From positions 102,278 to 166,277 of the forward strand of contig CAJUIT010000004.1 in assembly GCA_910586565.1 (NCBI GenBank): a stretch of DNA of 64,000 bases, written 5' to 3'. Below, in pieces: positions 27,142 to 36,775 of the stretch. Source of the DNA: an uncultured Muribaculaceae bacterium. Its GTDB lineage: Bacteria > Bacteroidota > Bacteroidia > Bacteroidales > Muribaculaceae. Numbering within the stretch: the first letter of the stretch is position 1; each line of letters begins with the position of its first letter. The notes beneath the pieces are model-generated. The model searched no databases, was not told the origin of the DNA, and was given only the letters and a program-made list of their open reading frames with translations. A program made the translations under genes and the position numbers.

Positions 27142-29769
27142 ATGGAAATCAATTTCTCAAACGAAGTAAAAACTGTTTTGGAGAACAGCCGTCAGGAGGC
27201 AGTTCGCCACAACAACAGCATCATAACGCCCGAGCACCTGTTTCTGGCGCTTTTGGCCGACACGGGGTCGCGCGTGTTCTCTTTGCTGGAGCGGGTGTCG
27301 AGAGGCGTGTCGGTTTATCAACTGCGCCAGCAGTTGGACGATTCGCTCTACGATGCCACTGCACCACTGGGAGGTGAAATCGTGGCAAGCGACCTGAGCA
27401 ACCGTCTGGTGAAACTGTCGGTGCTGGAGGCACGCATGCTGAAAAGCGCCACCGTCGACACCGAGCACCTTCTGCTTGCGTTGCTCCACAACCCCGAAAT
27501 CCAGCACATGGATTTCATTGTTCCCTTCCGTCAGGCCGGGATAGATTATCAATCGGTTCTTAAAATGATATCGAACGTAAAGGATTCCCCTCGTGCAGGC
27601 CTCGGTGCCACCGACGAGGAGGATGACGACGATGACGAACCGGGTGCAGGCTCGTCCCGCTCATCCTACGGTTCCTCGCAGGAACCACGCGACGATTCCT
27701 CACGCGCCAAATCAGGCCGTACGGGCAACCGTGGCTCTAACGACACCCCCACCCTCGACAAATTCGGCAACGATATAACACGTGCAGCCGAGAACGGACG
27801 CCTCGACCCTGTTGTGGGGCGTGAAGGTGAAATCGAACGTCTCGCCCAGATTCTCAGCCGCCGCAAAAAGAACAATCCCGTGCTCATCGGCGAACCCGGT
27901 GTGGGCAAATCGGCAATTGTGGAGGGGCTTGCGCTGCGCATTGTGCAACGCAAAGTGTCGCGCATCCTTTTCGACAAGCGCGTGGTGTCGCTCGACATGG
28001 CTTCGCTCGTGGCCGGCACAAAATATCGCGGCCAATTTGAGGAACGCGTGAAAGCCATCCTCACCGAGCTGTCGAAAAATCCCGATGTGATTCTGTTCAT
28101 CGACGAGCTCCACACCATTGTGGGCGCAGGCAACGCCGCAGGCACAATGGACGCGGCCAACTTGCTCAAACCGGCTCTGGCGCGCGGTGAAATCCAGTGC
28201 ATCGGCGCAACAACACTCGATGAGTACCGCAAGAACATCGAAAAAGACGGGGCGCTCGAACGCCGCTTCCAAAAGGTGATGGTTGAGCCCACCACCCCCG
28301 AGGAGACCCTGCAGATTCTCAACAACATCAAGGATAAATATCAGGACCATCACAACGTAATCTACACCGACGATGCCCTGAAAGCGTGCGTATCGCTGAC
28401 CGAACGCTATCTCAGCGACCGCAATTTCCCCGACAAGGCGATTGACGCCCTCGATGAGGCCGGCTCTCGCGCCCACATCACCAATATCGTGGTGCCTGAA
28501 GAGATTGAACGCCTTGAGCAGGAAATCATCGATGCCGGTGCAGCCAAGCTTGCCGCCGCACAGTCGCAGGATTTCGAGAAAGCGGCCTCCTACCGCGACA
28601 AGGAGCAGCTACTCAAAACCTCCCTTGCCGAAGCCAACGACAAATGGCAGAAAATGCTTGAACAGAACCGCGTCACCGTCGACCACGACAAAGTGGCAGA
28701 AGTTGTTGCCATGATGACAGGTGTGCCCGTGCAACGCATCGCACAGGCCGAGGGGAGCCGTCTGCGCGAAATGGCACCGAAGCTCAAAACCGACATTATC
28801 GGTCAGGATAAGGCCATTGAGAAGATTGTCAAGGCCATCCAGCGCAACCGTGTGGGGTTGAAGGACCCCAACAAGCCAATCGGAACATTCATGTTCCTCG
28901 GCCCCACAGGTGTGGGTAAAACCCATCTCGCGAAGAAACTGGCTGAATATATGTTTGACTCGGCCGACACGCTGATTCGTGTCGATATGAGCGAGTATAT
29001 GGAGAAATTCACCGTCAGCCGTCTGGTGGGGGCGCCTCCGGGATATGTGGGTTATGAGGAAGGTGGCCAGCTCACTGAAAAGGTGCGCCGCCGCCCCTAT
29101 TCGGTTGTGCTCCTCGATGAGATTGAGAAAGCTCACCCCGATGTGTTCAACCTGTTGCTGCAGGTGATGGATGAAGGACGACTCACCGACAGCCTCGGCC
29201 GCCGCGTCGACTTCAAGAACACGCTCATCATCATGACCTCCAACATCGGCACACGCCAGCTCAAGGATTTCGGTTCCGGTGTAGGTTTCACCACTCGCGC
29301 CGACGACAAGGACTACAACCACAGCGTGCTGCAGAAGGCTCTCAACAAGGCTTTCGCTCCCGAGTTCATCAACCGCATCGACGACATCATAATGTTTGAC
29401 CAGCTCGACCGCAACGCAATCTTCAAGATTATCGAAATCGAGCTGCGAGGATTCCTCGGCCGCATGGAGAAACTCGGATATGAGTTTGAAATCACCCCCG
29501 AGGCTAAAGATTATATCGCCGAAAAGGGATATGACCAGCAATATGGTGCCCGTCCGCTCAAACGCGCCATCCAGAAGTATCTCGAAGATCCTCTGGCCGA
29601 ACTTATCATCAACTCGGAACTCAATGCCGGCGACCTCATCACCGTGGGGTATGACACGGAAACTGACAAGATTGTCACCTCCGTCAGTCACAGGGAGGCG
29701 CAGAAACCCGCCGAACAGCCCTCGCATGGCGTTGACGCGTCCGAAAAAGATGCGGAAACAAACAACTGA
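27142..29769 (+). CDS. clpC: AAA+ protease regulatory ATPase ClpC
   Basis: The protein has 875 residues: an N-terminal Clp double repeat (about 1-145), a long Asp/Ser-rich linker (about 155-200), the first ATPase domain (GEPGVGKS), a short UVR-containing middle domain (QSQDFEKAASYRDKEQLL), and the second ATPase domain (GPTGVGKT). The short middle domain and the UVR motif point to ClpC and not ClpB. It unfolds substrates for ClpP; no clpP is seen here. A sigma-54-like promoter lies 285 bases upstream and a terminator follows. The acidic linker is longer than usual. Confidence 0.93.
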   Translation: MEINFSNEVKTVLENSRQEAVRHNNSIITPEHLFLALLADTGSRVFSLLERVSRGVSVYQLRQQLDDSLYDATAPLGGEIVASDLSNRLVKLSVLEARMLKSATVDTEHLLLALLHNPEIQHMDFIVPFRQAGIDYQSVLKMISNVKDSPRAGLGATDEEDDDDDEPGAGSSRSSYGSSQEPRDDSSRAKSGRTGNRGSNDTPTLDKFGNDITRAAENGRLDPVVGREGEIERLAQILSRRKKNNPVLIGEPGVGKSAIVEGLALRIVQRKVSRILFDKRVVSLDMASLVAGTKYRGQFEERVKAILTELSKNPDVILFIDELHTIVGAGNAAGTMDAANLLKPALARGEIQCIGATTLDEYRKNIEKDGALERRFQKVMVEPTTPEETLQILNNIKDKYQDHHNVIYTDDALKACVSLTERYLSDRNFPDKAIDALDEAGSRAHITNIVVPEEIERLEQEIIDAGAAKLAAAQSQDFEKAASYRDKEQLLKTSLAEANDKWQKMLEQNRVTVDHDKVAEVVAMMTGVPVQRIAQAEGSRLREMAPKLKTDIIGQDKAIEKIVKAIQRNRVGLKDPNKPIGTFMFLGPTGVGKTHLAKKLAEYMFDSADTLIRVDMSEYMEKFTVSRLVGAPPGYVGYEEGGQLTEKVRRRPYSVVLLDEIEKAHPDVFNLLLQVMDEGRLTDSLGRRVDFKNTLIIMTSNIGTRQLKDFGSGVGFTTRADDKDYNHSVLQKALNKAFAPEFINRIDDIIMFDQLDRNAIFKIIEIELRGFLGRMEKLGYEFEITPEAKDYIAEKGYDQQYGARPLKRAIQKYLEDPLAELIINSELNAGDLITVGYDTETDKIVTSVSHREAQKPAEQPSHGVDASEKDAETNN

Positions 29770-29794
29770 ACGCTGTTTTAACACAGTTTAAATA

Positions 29795-29828
29795 AAAAAT
29801 GCCGACCCTCGGGTTTGGCATTTTTTTT
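29795..29828 (+). terminator. Terminator of clpC
   Basis: The hairpin ATGCCGACCC/GGGTTTGGCAT is flanked by a long A run before and eight T after, 25 bases after the clpC stop. Confidence 0.85.
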
Positions 29829-29921
29829 GCACTTTGTTATTAATGTAGCGGGCTCTTCACCCACACCGGAAACGCCCGTTACGATTGAACTAACAAATAA
29901 AAACATATACATATTATAATC

Positions 29922-31976
29922 ATGGCAAAAACAGGCACTATCGGGGTAACTACCGAGAACATCTTCCCCGTAATCAAGAAGTTCCTTTACAGCGATCATG
30001 AAATTTTTCTGCGCGAACTTGTATCAAACGCAATCGACGCAACCCAGAAACTGAAAACCCTTTCGTCGTTTGGCGAATTCAAGGGCACATTGGGCAACAT
30101 GGATGTGCGTGTTACCGTCGACAAGGAAGCAGGCACACTCACGGTTTCCGACCACGGCATCGGTATGACTGCCGACGACATTGAGAAATACATCAACCAG
30201 ATAGCCTTCTCCGGCGCCGAGGAATTCCTTGAAAAATACAAAGATAACGCCAACGCCATCATCGGCCACTTTGGCCTCGGCTTCTATTCGGCATTCATGG
30301 TGGCAAAGAAAGTTGAGATTAACACCCTCAGCTACAAGGATGGAGTGGAGGCTGTGCGCTGGGAATGCGACGGTTCCCCCGAGTTCACCATCTCCTCCTC
30401 CGACAAAAAGGAGCGCGGCACCGACATTGTGCTCTATATTGACGACGACAACAAGGAGTTCCTCGAACAGAGCCGCATCGACACACTTCTCAAAAAATAT
30501 TGCCGTTTCCTCCCAGTGCCGGTAATCTCGGGCAAAGAGCAGGAATGGAAAGATGGCAAGATGGTCGACACCGACCGCGACAACATTGTGAATATCACCG
30601 AACCGGCCTGGACAAAGAAGCCGTCGGAGCTTACCGAAAACGACTATCGCGATTTCTACCATCAACTCTATCCCGGGCAGGACGACCCTCTCTTCTGGAT
30701 ACACCTCAATGTTGATTTCCCCTTCAAACTCACCGGCATTCTCTACTTCCCCAAAATCAAGAACAACTTTGAGGTTACCAAAAACCGCATCCAGCTCTAT
30801 TGCAACCAGGTGTTTGTAACCGATTCGGTTGAGGGTGTTGTGCCCGAGTTCATGATGCTCCTGCAGGGTGTTCTCGATTCGCCTGACATCCCGCTGAACG
30901 TTTCGCGCTCCTACCTGCAGAGCGATTCGGCTGTGAAGAAAATCTCGTCCTACATCACAAAGAAAGTTGCGTCGCGTCTCGACGACATTTTCAAAGCCGA
31001 CCGCAAGGAATTCGAGCAGAAGTGGGACGACATAAAGGTGTTCATCGAATACGGCATGCTCACCGACGAGAAATTCTGCGATGCAGCAATGAAGTTCGAC
31101 CTGCTCAAGGATACCGAAGGGAAATACTTCACCATTGAGGAATATAAGGAGCTGATTGCCCCTGCCCAAACCGACAAGGATGGCAACATAGTGTTCCTCT
31201 ACACCACCGACCCCACCGCACAGTACACCTACATCCGTTCCGCCGCCGACCGCGGCTATTCAGTACTCGTTATGGACGGGCAACTCGACAGCCACTTCGT
31301 GGGATTGCTCGAACACAAAATCGAAAAAAGCCGTTTTGTGCGCGTCGACTCCGATGTTATCGACAACCTTATCCCCAAGAGCGACCGTAAGACAGTAGAC
31401 CTCTCAGCCGCCCAACGCGACATTCTCACCACTCTGTTCAACTCTCAACTCCCCAAAGTTGAGGGTGCGCAATTCTTTGTCAACTTCGAGGCGATGAGTG
31501 CAACCGACTCCCCTATCGTCATCACCCAAAATGAATATATGCGTCGAATGAAGGAGATGGCAGCCATGCAGCCCGGCATGAACTTCTACGGCGAGATGCC
31601 CGACAGCTATTCACTCATTGTCAACACCGAAAACCCCATCGTGAAGAAAGTGGCCGAGGCCGCCGACAAAGCCCTTGCCGACAGCATCAAGCCTCTGATG
31701 GATGCAGTGAACGCCAACAATGAGAAAATCACAGCGTTGCGCGATGCCAAGAAAGAAGCCGACAATGCAGCCGCATCATCCCACGATGACAAACAAGTTG
31801 AAGCCTTGCAGGCCGAAAACAACGCCAAACGCGAAGAGCAAACCAAACTCGTGAGCGACTACGCCGCCACACAGCCTGTTGTGGGTCAGCTCATCGACCT
31901 CGCCCTCCTCGGCAACGGCATGCTCCGCGGCGCCGACCTCTCCCGCTTCATCACCCGCTCCCTCTCCCTCCTCTAA
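29922..31976 (+). CDS. htpG: HSP90-family chaperone HtpG
   Basis: This 684-residue cytoplasmic HSP90 homologue has an N-terminal GHKL ATPase domain. It shows ELVSNAIDA (Mg/ATP Asn), DHGIGM, and GHFGLGFYSAFMV as the nucleotide lid. The middle domain has NVSRSYLQSD with the catalytic Arg. The C-terminal part contains a Lys/Glu-rich helical stretch (about 595-640) longer than in E. coli. The gene follows clpC after 152 bases, a stress-protein pairing, and ends in a hairpin at 32005-32042. Confidence 0.96.
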   Translation: MAKTGTIGVTTENIFPVIKKFLYSDHEIFLRELVSNAIDATQKLKTLSSFGEFKGTLGNMDVRVTVDKEAGTLTVSDHGIGMTADDIEKYINQIAFSGAEEFLEKYKDNANAIIGHFGLGFYSAFMVAKKVEINTLSYKDGVEAVRWECDGSPEFTISSSDKKERGTDIVLYIDDDNKEFLEQSRIDTLLKKYCRFLPVPVISGKEQEWKDGKMVDTDRDNIVNITEPAWTKKPSELTENDYRDFYHQLYPGQDDPLFWIHLNVDFPFKLTGILYFPKIKNNFEVTKNRIQLYCNQVFVTDSVEGVVPEFMMLLQGVLDSPDIPLNVSRSYLQSDSAVKKISSYITKKVASRLDDIFKADRKEFEQKWDDIKVFIEYGMLTDEKFCDAAMKFDLLKDTEGKYFTIEEYKELIAPAQTDKDGNIVFLYTTDPTAQYTYIRSAADRGYSVLVMDGQLDSHFVGLLEHKIEKSRFVRVDSDVIDNLIPKSDRKTVDLSAAQRDILTTLFNSQLPKVEGAQFFVNFEAMSATDSPIVITQNEYMRRMKEMAAMQPGMNFYGEMPDSYSLIVNTENPIVKKVAEAADKALADSIKPLMDAVNANNEKITALRDAKKEADNAAASSHDDKQVEALQAENNAKREEQTKLVSDYAATQPVVGQLIDLALLGNGMLRGADLSRFITRSLSLL

Positions 31977-32004
31977 TCCCCAGAATCCCCCAACCAAACC
32001 TACG

Positions 32005-32042
32005 AGGCGATGTGTCAAATGCGAAATTAAGACACATCGCCT
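32005..32042. terminator. Hairpin between htpG and the convergent gene
   Basis: Arms AGGCGATGTGTC (32005-32016) and GACACATCGCCT (32031-32042) pair perfectly around a 14-base loop, followed by TTGTTT. It serves htpG and, weakly, the convergent gene ending at 32066. It shares its inner sequence with the hairpins at 6421 and 58904. Confidence 0.75.
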
Positions 32043-32065
32043 TTGTTTAATCCGGATGGTGAGGG

Positions 32066-32800
32066 TCAGATGGTGTAAATCAGTCCGATGCCTATTGTAA
32101 TGATGTCCTTTAACGGGATGTAGCTGTTCAGAATTTTTTGGCGCACATAAAGGTCGCAGGTTGAAATTTCATAGTATACAGAAATACGACGACCCAACAA
32201 CCGCTTTTCCTCCGGAATATTAAACGAGAAACGCTGCCCCAAACCGAGGTGAAATCTGATTTTGGTGGAAAACCAATAATATCCGTCGGGGTAACGTTCC
32301 GGCTGACTCGTCCAAAAATCACCATGAAGAATAGAATTAACCGAAAGGCTGATACTAAGCGGTGTGATGTTCCACCGATTCTTAATGTCGATACTCCAGG
32401 GAGAATATATCTCACGCAGTGTGAATGTCCAGTAATGATGATAATGATAACGTTTTGGCAAGTAGCCTAACAACAGATGAGTTTCCCACTGATTAGAGCT
32501 ACCGTAATCCCATCCTATGCCGCCCGACAACATGCCGATTCCTCCGGCATATTGTAACGTGAACATGTTAGGTATCAATCTATTCCACATCTCGGCACGT
32601 TTTTTCAGCCTATTATAGTAGGCGTAGTTGATTGAGGGTTCCTTCAAATCGCAACTGTCAGTAACCGCTTCCGGGATAACATTAACAGCGATACTGTCAC
32701 AGGCAATCTTATCTGACGCTTTCACAACGGGACCGCCTGCGACCGCCAAAATAACCGCAATTACCCGAAGCGGCTTAGAATTCAATAGTTTCACAATCAT
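32066..32800 (-). CDS. Hypothetical envelope protein, possible outer-membrane barrel
   Basis: The protein has 244 residues. An N-terminal hydrophobic stretch (LRVIAVILAVAGG) looks like a signal peptide. The later part has alternating aromatic strands (WETHLLLGYLPKRYHYHHYW; SVYYEISTCDLYVRQKI) and ends in a hydrophobic strand, which suggests a small outer-membrane beta-barrel, but I know no family name. The first 26 bases overlap the end of the upstream phosphoesterase gene, so the two are coupled. Confidence 0.7.
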   Translation of the reverse strand: MIVKLLNSKPLRVIAVILAVAGGPVVKASDKIACDSIAVNVIPEAVTDSCDLKEPSINYAYYNRLKKRAEMWNRLIPNMFTLQYAGGIGMLSGGIGWDYGSSNQWETHLLLGYLPKRYHYHHYWTFTLREIYSPWSIDIKNRWNITPLSISLSVNSILHGDFWTSQPERYPDGYYWFSTKIRFHLGLGQRFSFNIPEEKRLLGRRISVYYEISTCDLYVRQKILNSYIPLKDIITIGIGLIYTI

Positions 32801-33626
32801 AGCCTGTTTCAGTTACCGTAAATAGGAAAAATGCTCGTTTCTCTATATTCGGGCATTGATAGTAAAGAATTCCGTTTCCAAACAAATCAGAAACATCGAG
32901 AGAGTGATTATGACCATTTATGCAGAAACCATGAACATCCCCATTGTCGTCGGGTGTCATTCCCGGATATCGCGATATGTAGCTGTTGAATGGCTTGGCA
33001 ACATTGTTGTTGAACTGTTCGTCGAAGGGCTGTGAATGCATCGCCACTATTGTGCGTTTGATTTTTCCGTGCGTAGATTCGTTGAGTGTCTCAACCCGGC
33101 GGGAATCGTTTTCAATAAAATCAAGGTCGGGCACAGGTTTGGAATAGTCATATTCCAGAGCCACCGTGTTCAGGCACACTATGTGCGTGTCGGCCACATT
33201 CAATGAAAAATTTGTCGGGCCAAACACATAACTGAATGTGTCGTTTCCATTGCCCATACAGTCATGATTCCCGATAACAACAATGTAAGGAATGCCGCAC
33301 TCATCAAAAAGGTCGCGCGCCCATATATATTCCTTTGGCAGCCCAAAGTCGGTGATGTCTCCCCCGTGAATGATGAAATCAATGTCACCACGCTGTTTTA
33401 TGAATTCAAGCGCCTTTTCGGTTTCAGTCAGCGCTCCCTGCGTGTCGGTGATAAACACAAATTTGAACGGGATTTTTATATTCGCCTGTTCTATTTTTCT
33501 TTTATTCTCGGTGTTGATATCATGATTTCCGTCAAGACTTGCAGAATAGGGATGATACTCAAAACAATCACAACCGGAAAACAATGCCGTTGCCGAACAT
33601 AGCATCAATTTTGTCAATAATTTCAT
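32775..33626 (-). CDS. Metallophosphoesterase lipoprotein
   Basis: The protein has 283 residues, with a lipoprotein signal (lipobox FSGC, Cys about 19) and a calcineurin-like phosphoesterase domain: FITDTQG (metal Asp), HGGDITDFG, IGNHD, MHSQPF and NGHNHS supply the five usual metal ligands. DTQ in place of the usual DxH at the first motif is a noted change and may alter metal binding. It is anchored in the envelope; the substrate is unknown. A TAATTTTG box ends only about 5 bases before the ATG, so the transcript could be nearly leaderless. Confidence 0.85.
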   Translation of the reverse strand: MKLLTKLMLCSATALFSGCDCFEYHPYSASLDGNHDINTENKRKIEQANIKIPFKFVFITDTQGALTETEKALEFIKQRGDIDFIIHGGDITDFGLPKEYIWARDLFDECGIPYIVVIGNHDCMGNGNDTFSYVFGPTNFSLNVADTHIVCLNTVALEYDYSKPVPDLDFIENDSRRVETLNESTHGKIKRTIVAMHSQPFDEQFNNNVAKPFNSYISRYPGMTPDDNGDVHGFCINGHNHSLDVSDLFGNGILYYQCPNIEKRAFFLFTVTETGYDCETIEF

Positions 33627-33789
33627 ACAACAAAATTACCAAATTGAGGATGATAAAATTGGGAATACGGAATTATAGAACAGAATTGTCTCCAAATAGA
33701 ATAATCTTTTAATGATGCAGAGCCGCCACTGAATGTACATTTGCAGGATTTCCGCCTGACATTCGTCGAAAGAACTTCTATTTTCGGTG

Positions 33790-35850
33790 TCAGAAGGGGC
33801 GGAGGATGGCTGAGGAGACGGTGGTTTCGGTGTGGATGCGTTCTTTTTCGGTTTTCTTTCCGTAGGGTAAGATGTAGGTGAGCGACAGGGAGATGTTGCG
33901 GCCATTCAAATCGCGGAGAGAACAAGACCGGGACTGATACACGCCATAGGCGGCATCGGTGCGTGTGCACAGGCGGCGGTCAAGGAAGTTTTCAACGCAA
34001 CATTCTGCAGCCCAATTGCCATGCTGCCAGTTGAGCGAAAGGCCGTATTGCGCCGGATTGTGCACCTTTACCCCCTCAATGCCGAGCACACTGTAGGGTA
34101 ACGCATACGTGCCCTTCACTTGCCAGTCGCCGAACATATATGACGCGGTGAAATCAAAGCGCCAATCGTTGCTTCGGGCCGGTCGATAGGCTGAATCAAA
34201 CCGGTTTGCACTGAAAGCGGCATTGCCACGAAGCCGCAGCTTGTTATCAATCATGTTTGCCGACACCCCGAACAGCAGTTTGTGATAATGAAAATCACCA
34301 TCATTGACCAATTGATGATACATTATGTTGTTTTCGGCAAAATAGCGGTTGGAGGTGTTCCCGAAATATTTGAGGTAATCGTAGGTGAACGACAAGCCGA
34401 AACGCCCTACGCGCCCGTTGTAGCTCAGGATGTTCTGAAACGCTTTAAGTTGTTCCAGATCGGGATTGCCGGCGGTTGCCTCGAAGAATGAAGTTTGTAT
34501 CACGGCATCGTTCTTATATGACGGATTATAGATGCTGTGGACGTAATTTCCTGTTATCGATACAGAATGTTTCCGATTTAAAGCATAGGTGATGCCATAG
34601 AATGCTTGCGGCGAGAATTGGTTGTCGTTGTGGTCGCCTATGGTTGAATAAAGATCTGTCAGACCAATTGATGCGTAATAGGATAATCCGAACGGCAAAC
34701 TTTGGTCGATGTGAAACATTGCCATCGCATGGTTGTTTGTCAAGGTTTGTTGGCTGTTGAAACTGCCTGAGTAGGTGTCGCGATAAAAATTGTAGTACTC
34801 ATCAATAGTCGTGCCAAGGCTCAACCCGTTGTCAAACGATTTGAAGTAGCCGAGTGTTGCACATGCGAGCACATTGTTTTCCAAAGTGTTATTTGTGATT
34901 TCATCAACATTGCTTTCTCTGTAGCTGCTGCGGAAATTGGTGTGACCGTGACGAATGTTGGCATTTGCCATAATGGTGTGGCCTCCCGGCAGATATAAAT
35001 TGTAATGCATTTTCAAAACCGGCGACAGTCCATTCTCCTTGCTACTGCGGGCAGCCGTGGAACTGAAGTTGTAAAGCCCCGTGTATGCAACATCGTCGAT
35101 TATAGAGTTCACGGGTGTAGCGGTGCGGGTAAGGGCGAGGGAAACATCAAAAGAATGATTCGCTACTGCGTGCGCGAACTTCAAATTAAGGTATTGAGAA
35201 TTGGTGCGAGTTGTGTTTTCAACGGGGCTGACACATTGGTTCAACACACCATTGTTCAACAGAAACGTGTTAACGGCACTGTTGCGTTGCGAAATCTCAT
35301 CCCATTTTCCGCTTGCCGTTAGAGTTAGTGTCACCGCATTTTTCTTGTAGTTGGCCATAGCGATATATTCGCCATATTGGCGGGCGAACCCCTCATCGGC
35401 GGAAACATACACATTACCGCCATAATCATATTGCACGGTGAGAAAATTCATCACGGCACCGCTGCCGGCATATTTACCTCCGGGATTGCGTCGGCAATCA
35501 ATCCGCACAATCTCCGAGGCTGCGAGTGTGGCAAGTTCATCGGGCTGCACCTCCACCCCGTTCACAAGGATTATCACATTGCGCCCTGTTGTGGTGGAGA
35601 TAGTCTTTGCCTGAGCGTCTACGTTGAAATCGGGCAGATTCATGTTCTCCAAAAGCGAATAGCCGTTGGTGCTGTGCTTCTTCTCCAATTTGGAGGGACG
35701 GAAAATTACTTTATCAGCCGTTTCAATCTGCGCATCGGCTGTTACAACCACTTCATCGAGAGTGGTGGAACCGGAGTCAGTTGTGACTTCCTGTTGAGCG
35801 TATGCCACAACCGGCAAAGCCAACAATAGAGTGAACAGTATCTTTTTCAT
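33790..35850 (-). CDS. TonB-dependent receptor-like outer-membrane protein
   Basis: I start at 35850 (MKKILFTLL), 27 bases inside the longest frame, because it gives a clean signal peptide (cleavage near YAQ). The protein then has 686 residues. A short plug-like domain follows (STTLDEVVVTADAQIETADK), then IILVNGVEVQ, and then a long aromatic-rich barrel (OMP_b-brl_3 type) ending in ILRPF. No carboxypeptidase-like repeat precedes the plug. The ligand is unknown. The upstream gene on the same strand is a membrane-anchored regulator that may control it. Confidence 0.85.
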   Translation of the reverse strand: MKKILFTLLLALPVVAYAQQEVTTDSGSTTLDEVVVTADAQIETADKVIFRPSKLEKKHSTNGYSLLENMNLPDFNVDAQAKTISTTTGRNVIILVNGVEVQPDELATLAASEIVRIDCRRNPGGKYAGSGAVMNFLTVQYDYGGNVYVSADEGFARQYGEYIAMANYKKNAVTLTLTASGKWDEISQRNSAVNTFLLNNGVLNQCVSPVENTTRTNSQYLNLKFAHAVANHSFDVSLALTRTATPVNSIIDDVAYTGLYNFSSTAARSSKENGLSPVLKMHYNLYLPGGHTIMANANIRHGHTNFRSSYRESNVDEITNNTLENNVLACATLGYFKSFDNGLSLGTTIDEYYNFYRDTYSGSFNSQQTLTNNHAMAMFHIDQSLPFGLSYYASIGLTDLYSTIGDHNDNQFSPQAFYGITYALNRKHSVSITGNYVHSIYNPSYKNDAVIQTSFFEATAGNPDLEQLKAFQNILSYNGRVGRFGLSFTYDYLKYFGNTSNRYFAENNIMYHQLVNDGDFHYHKLLFGVSANMIDNKLRLRGNAAFSANRFDSAYRPARSNDWRFDFTASYMFGDWQVKGTYALPYSVLGIEGVKVHNPAQYGLSLNWQHGNWAAECCVENFLDRRLCTRTDAAYGVYQSRSCSLRDLNGRNISLSLTYILPYGKKTEKERIHTETTVSSAILRPF

Positions 35851-35947
35851 GCGTTTGCAATTTTTGCTGCAAAGCAAGTGAAAAAGCGACAGGGTGACTC
35901 AAAAATTTGTCTGACATTTCCCTGACATTTACTGACAAAGCCGAAAA

Positions 35948-36775
35948 TCAGCCGTTTACACGAAGCTCATACGAATCGCCACGGTTGCAGATAATCTCAA
36001 TGCCGGTATCGGCGAGAGCCGCTTTGGTGCGACGGACAAGGGTGTAGAGCGACTCCTCGGCATTACATTTATTGCCCCAAAGAGCCTCGCACAGCGTGGC
36101 CTTATCAACCCTGTTACCCGGCGCAGCAAGAAGCATTCCGGTTAGTTGCCGTTGCATAGGAGTGAGCTTGATTCCGTCGAGCGACAGATCCGCACAGCCC
36201 GATGCAGCTACGGCCACCTCAGTTTGACAAGTCAACTTGCGGCGCCACACAAACACTGATGCCATCGAGAGCATGGCAAGCGAGAGCAGAATCCCGGGCA
36301 CCGTAGGGTCGGAGGCGGCAAACATTGAGGCTACCGAGCAGTTGGCAAAACCCTGCAACCGGATTGCAACCCCGTCGGGCGCGATTTCAGGCACGAGCAA
36401 AATGGAGTCGGATGCGATTTTGTCGCCCTGCATCTTCACACCCGCACCCTTTTTGTCGACTAATGCCAGAGTGAAATAAGCCTCTTTCCTCAGCGCGGCA
36501 TTCCTGAAATTGATGTCGGAAGCCTGATATATAATCGGTTTATGAGTGGTTTGATGCATCTGTTGCAAAGCAGCAATCGTATCACTGCGCGTCCACAGCT
36601 CCCTGTTTTCATCGGCCAATGCAATCATTGCATCGTTAAGGTCATCGGCGATGGTCTGCTTTGCTTTCGACCAGGCGAAGCAACCCGACACCACCGACGC
36701 AATCATCAACGCAAACGGCAGAAACATTGCATAGCTGAGAGAATTGCCATTGGTTTGTTGTGACGATTTATTCAT
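35948..36775 (-). CDS. Membrane-anchored winged-helix regulator (ToxR-like)
   Basis: The protein has 275 residues: a short N-terminal tail, membrane helix 1 (about 15-34), an extracytoplasmic domain (about 35-157), membrane helix 2 (about 158-178), then an OmpR/PhoB-type winged helix (about 193-275) marked by LTPMQRQLTGMLLAAPGNRV and SLYTLVRRTKAAL. The DNA-binding part is C-terminal and cytoplasmic, so this is a one-component sensor whose layout is ToxR-like but reversed. The TonB-receptor-like gene follows after 97 bases. A TAGCTTTG box (36812-36819, minus strand) lies 36 bases upstream. Confidence 0.8.
   Translation of the reverse strand: MNKSSQQTNGNSLSYAMFLPFALMIASVVSGCFAWSKAKQTIADDLNDAMIALADENRELWTRSDTIAALQQMHQTTHKPIIYQASDINFRNAALRKEAYFTLALVDKKGAGVKMQGDKIASDSILLVPEIAPDGVAIRLQGFANCSVASMFAASDPTVPGILLSLAMLSMASVFVWRRKLTCQTEVAVAASGCADLSLDGIKLTPMQRQLTGMLLAAPGNRVDKATLCEALWGNKCNAEESLYTLVRRTKAALADTGIEIICNRGDSYELRVNG

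Noticed and set aside
28609..29784. Leftward frame of 391 codons opposite clpC
   Set aside because: Antisense shadow; clpC motifs are intact on the plus strand.
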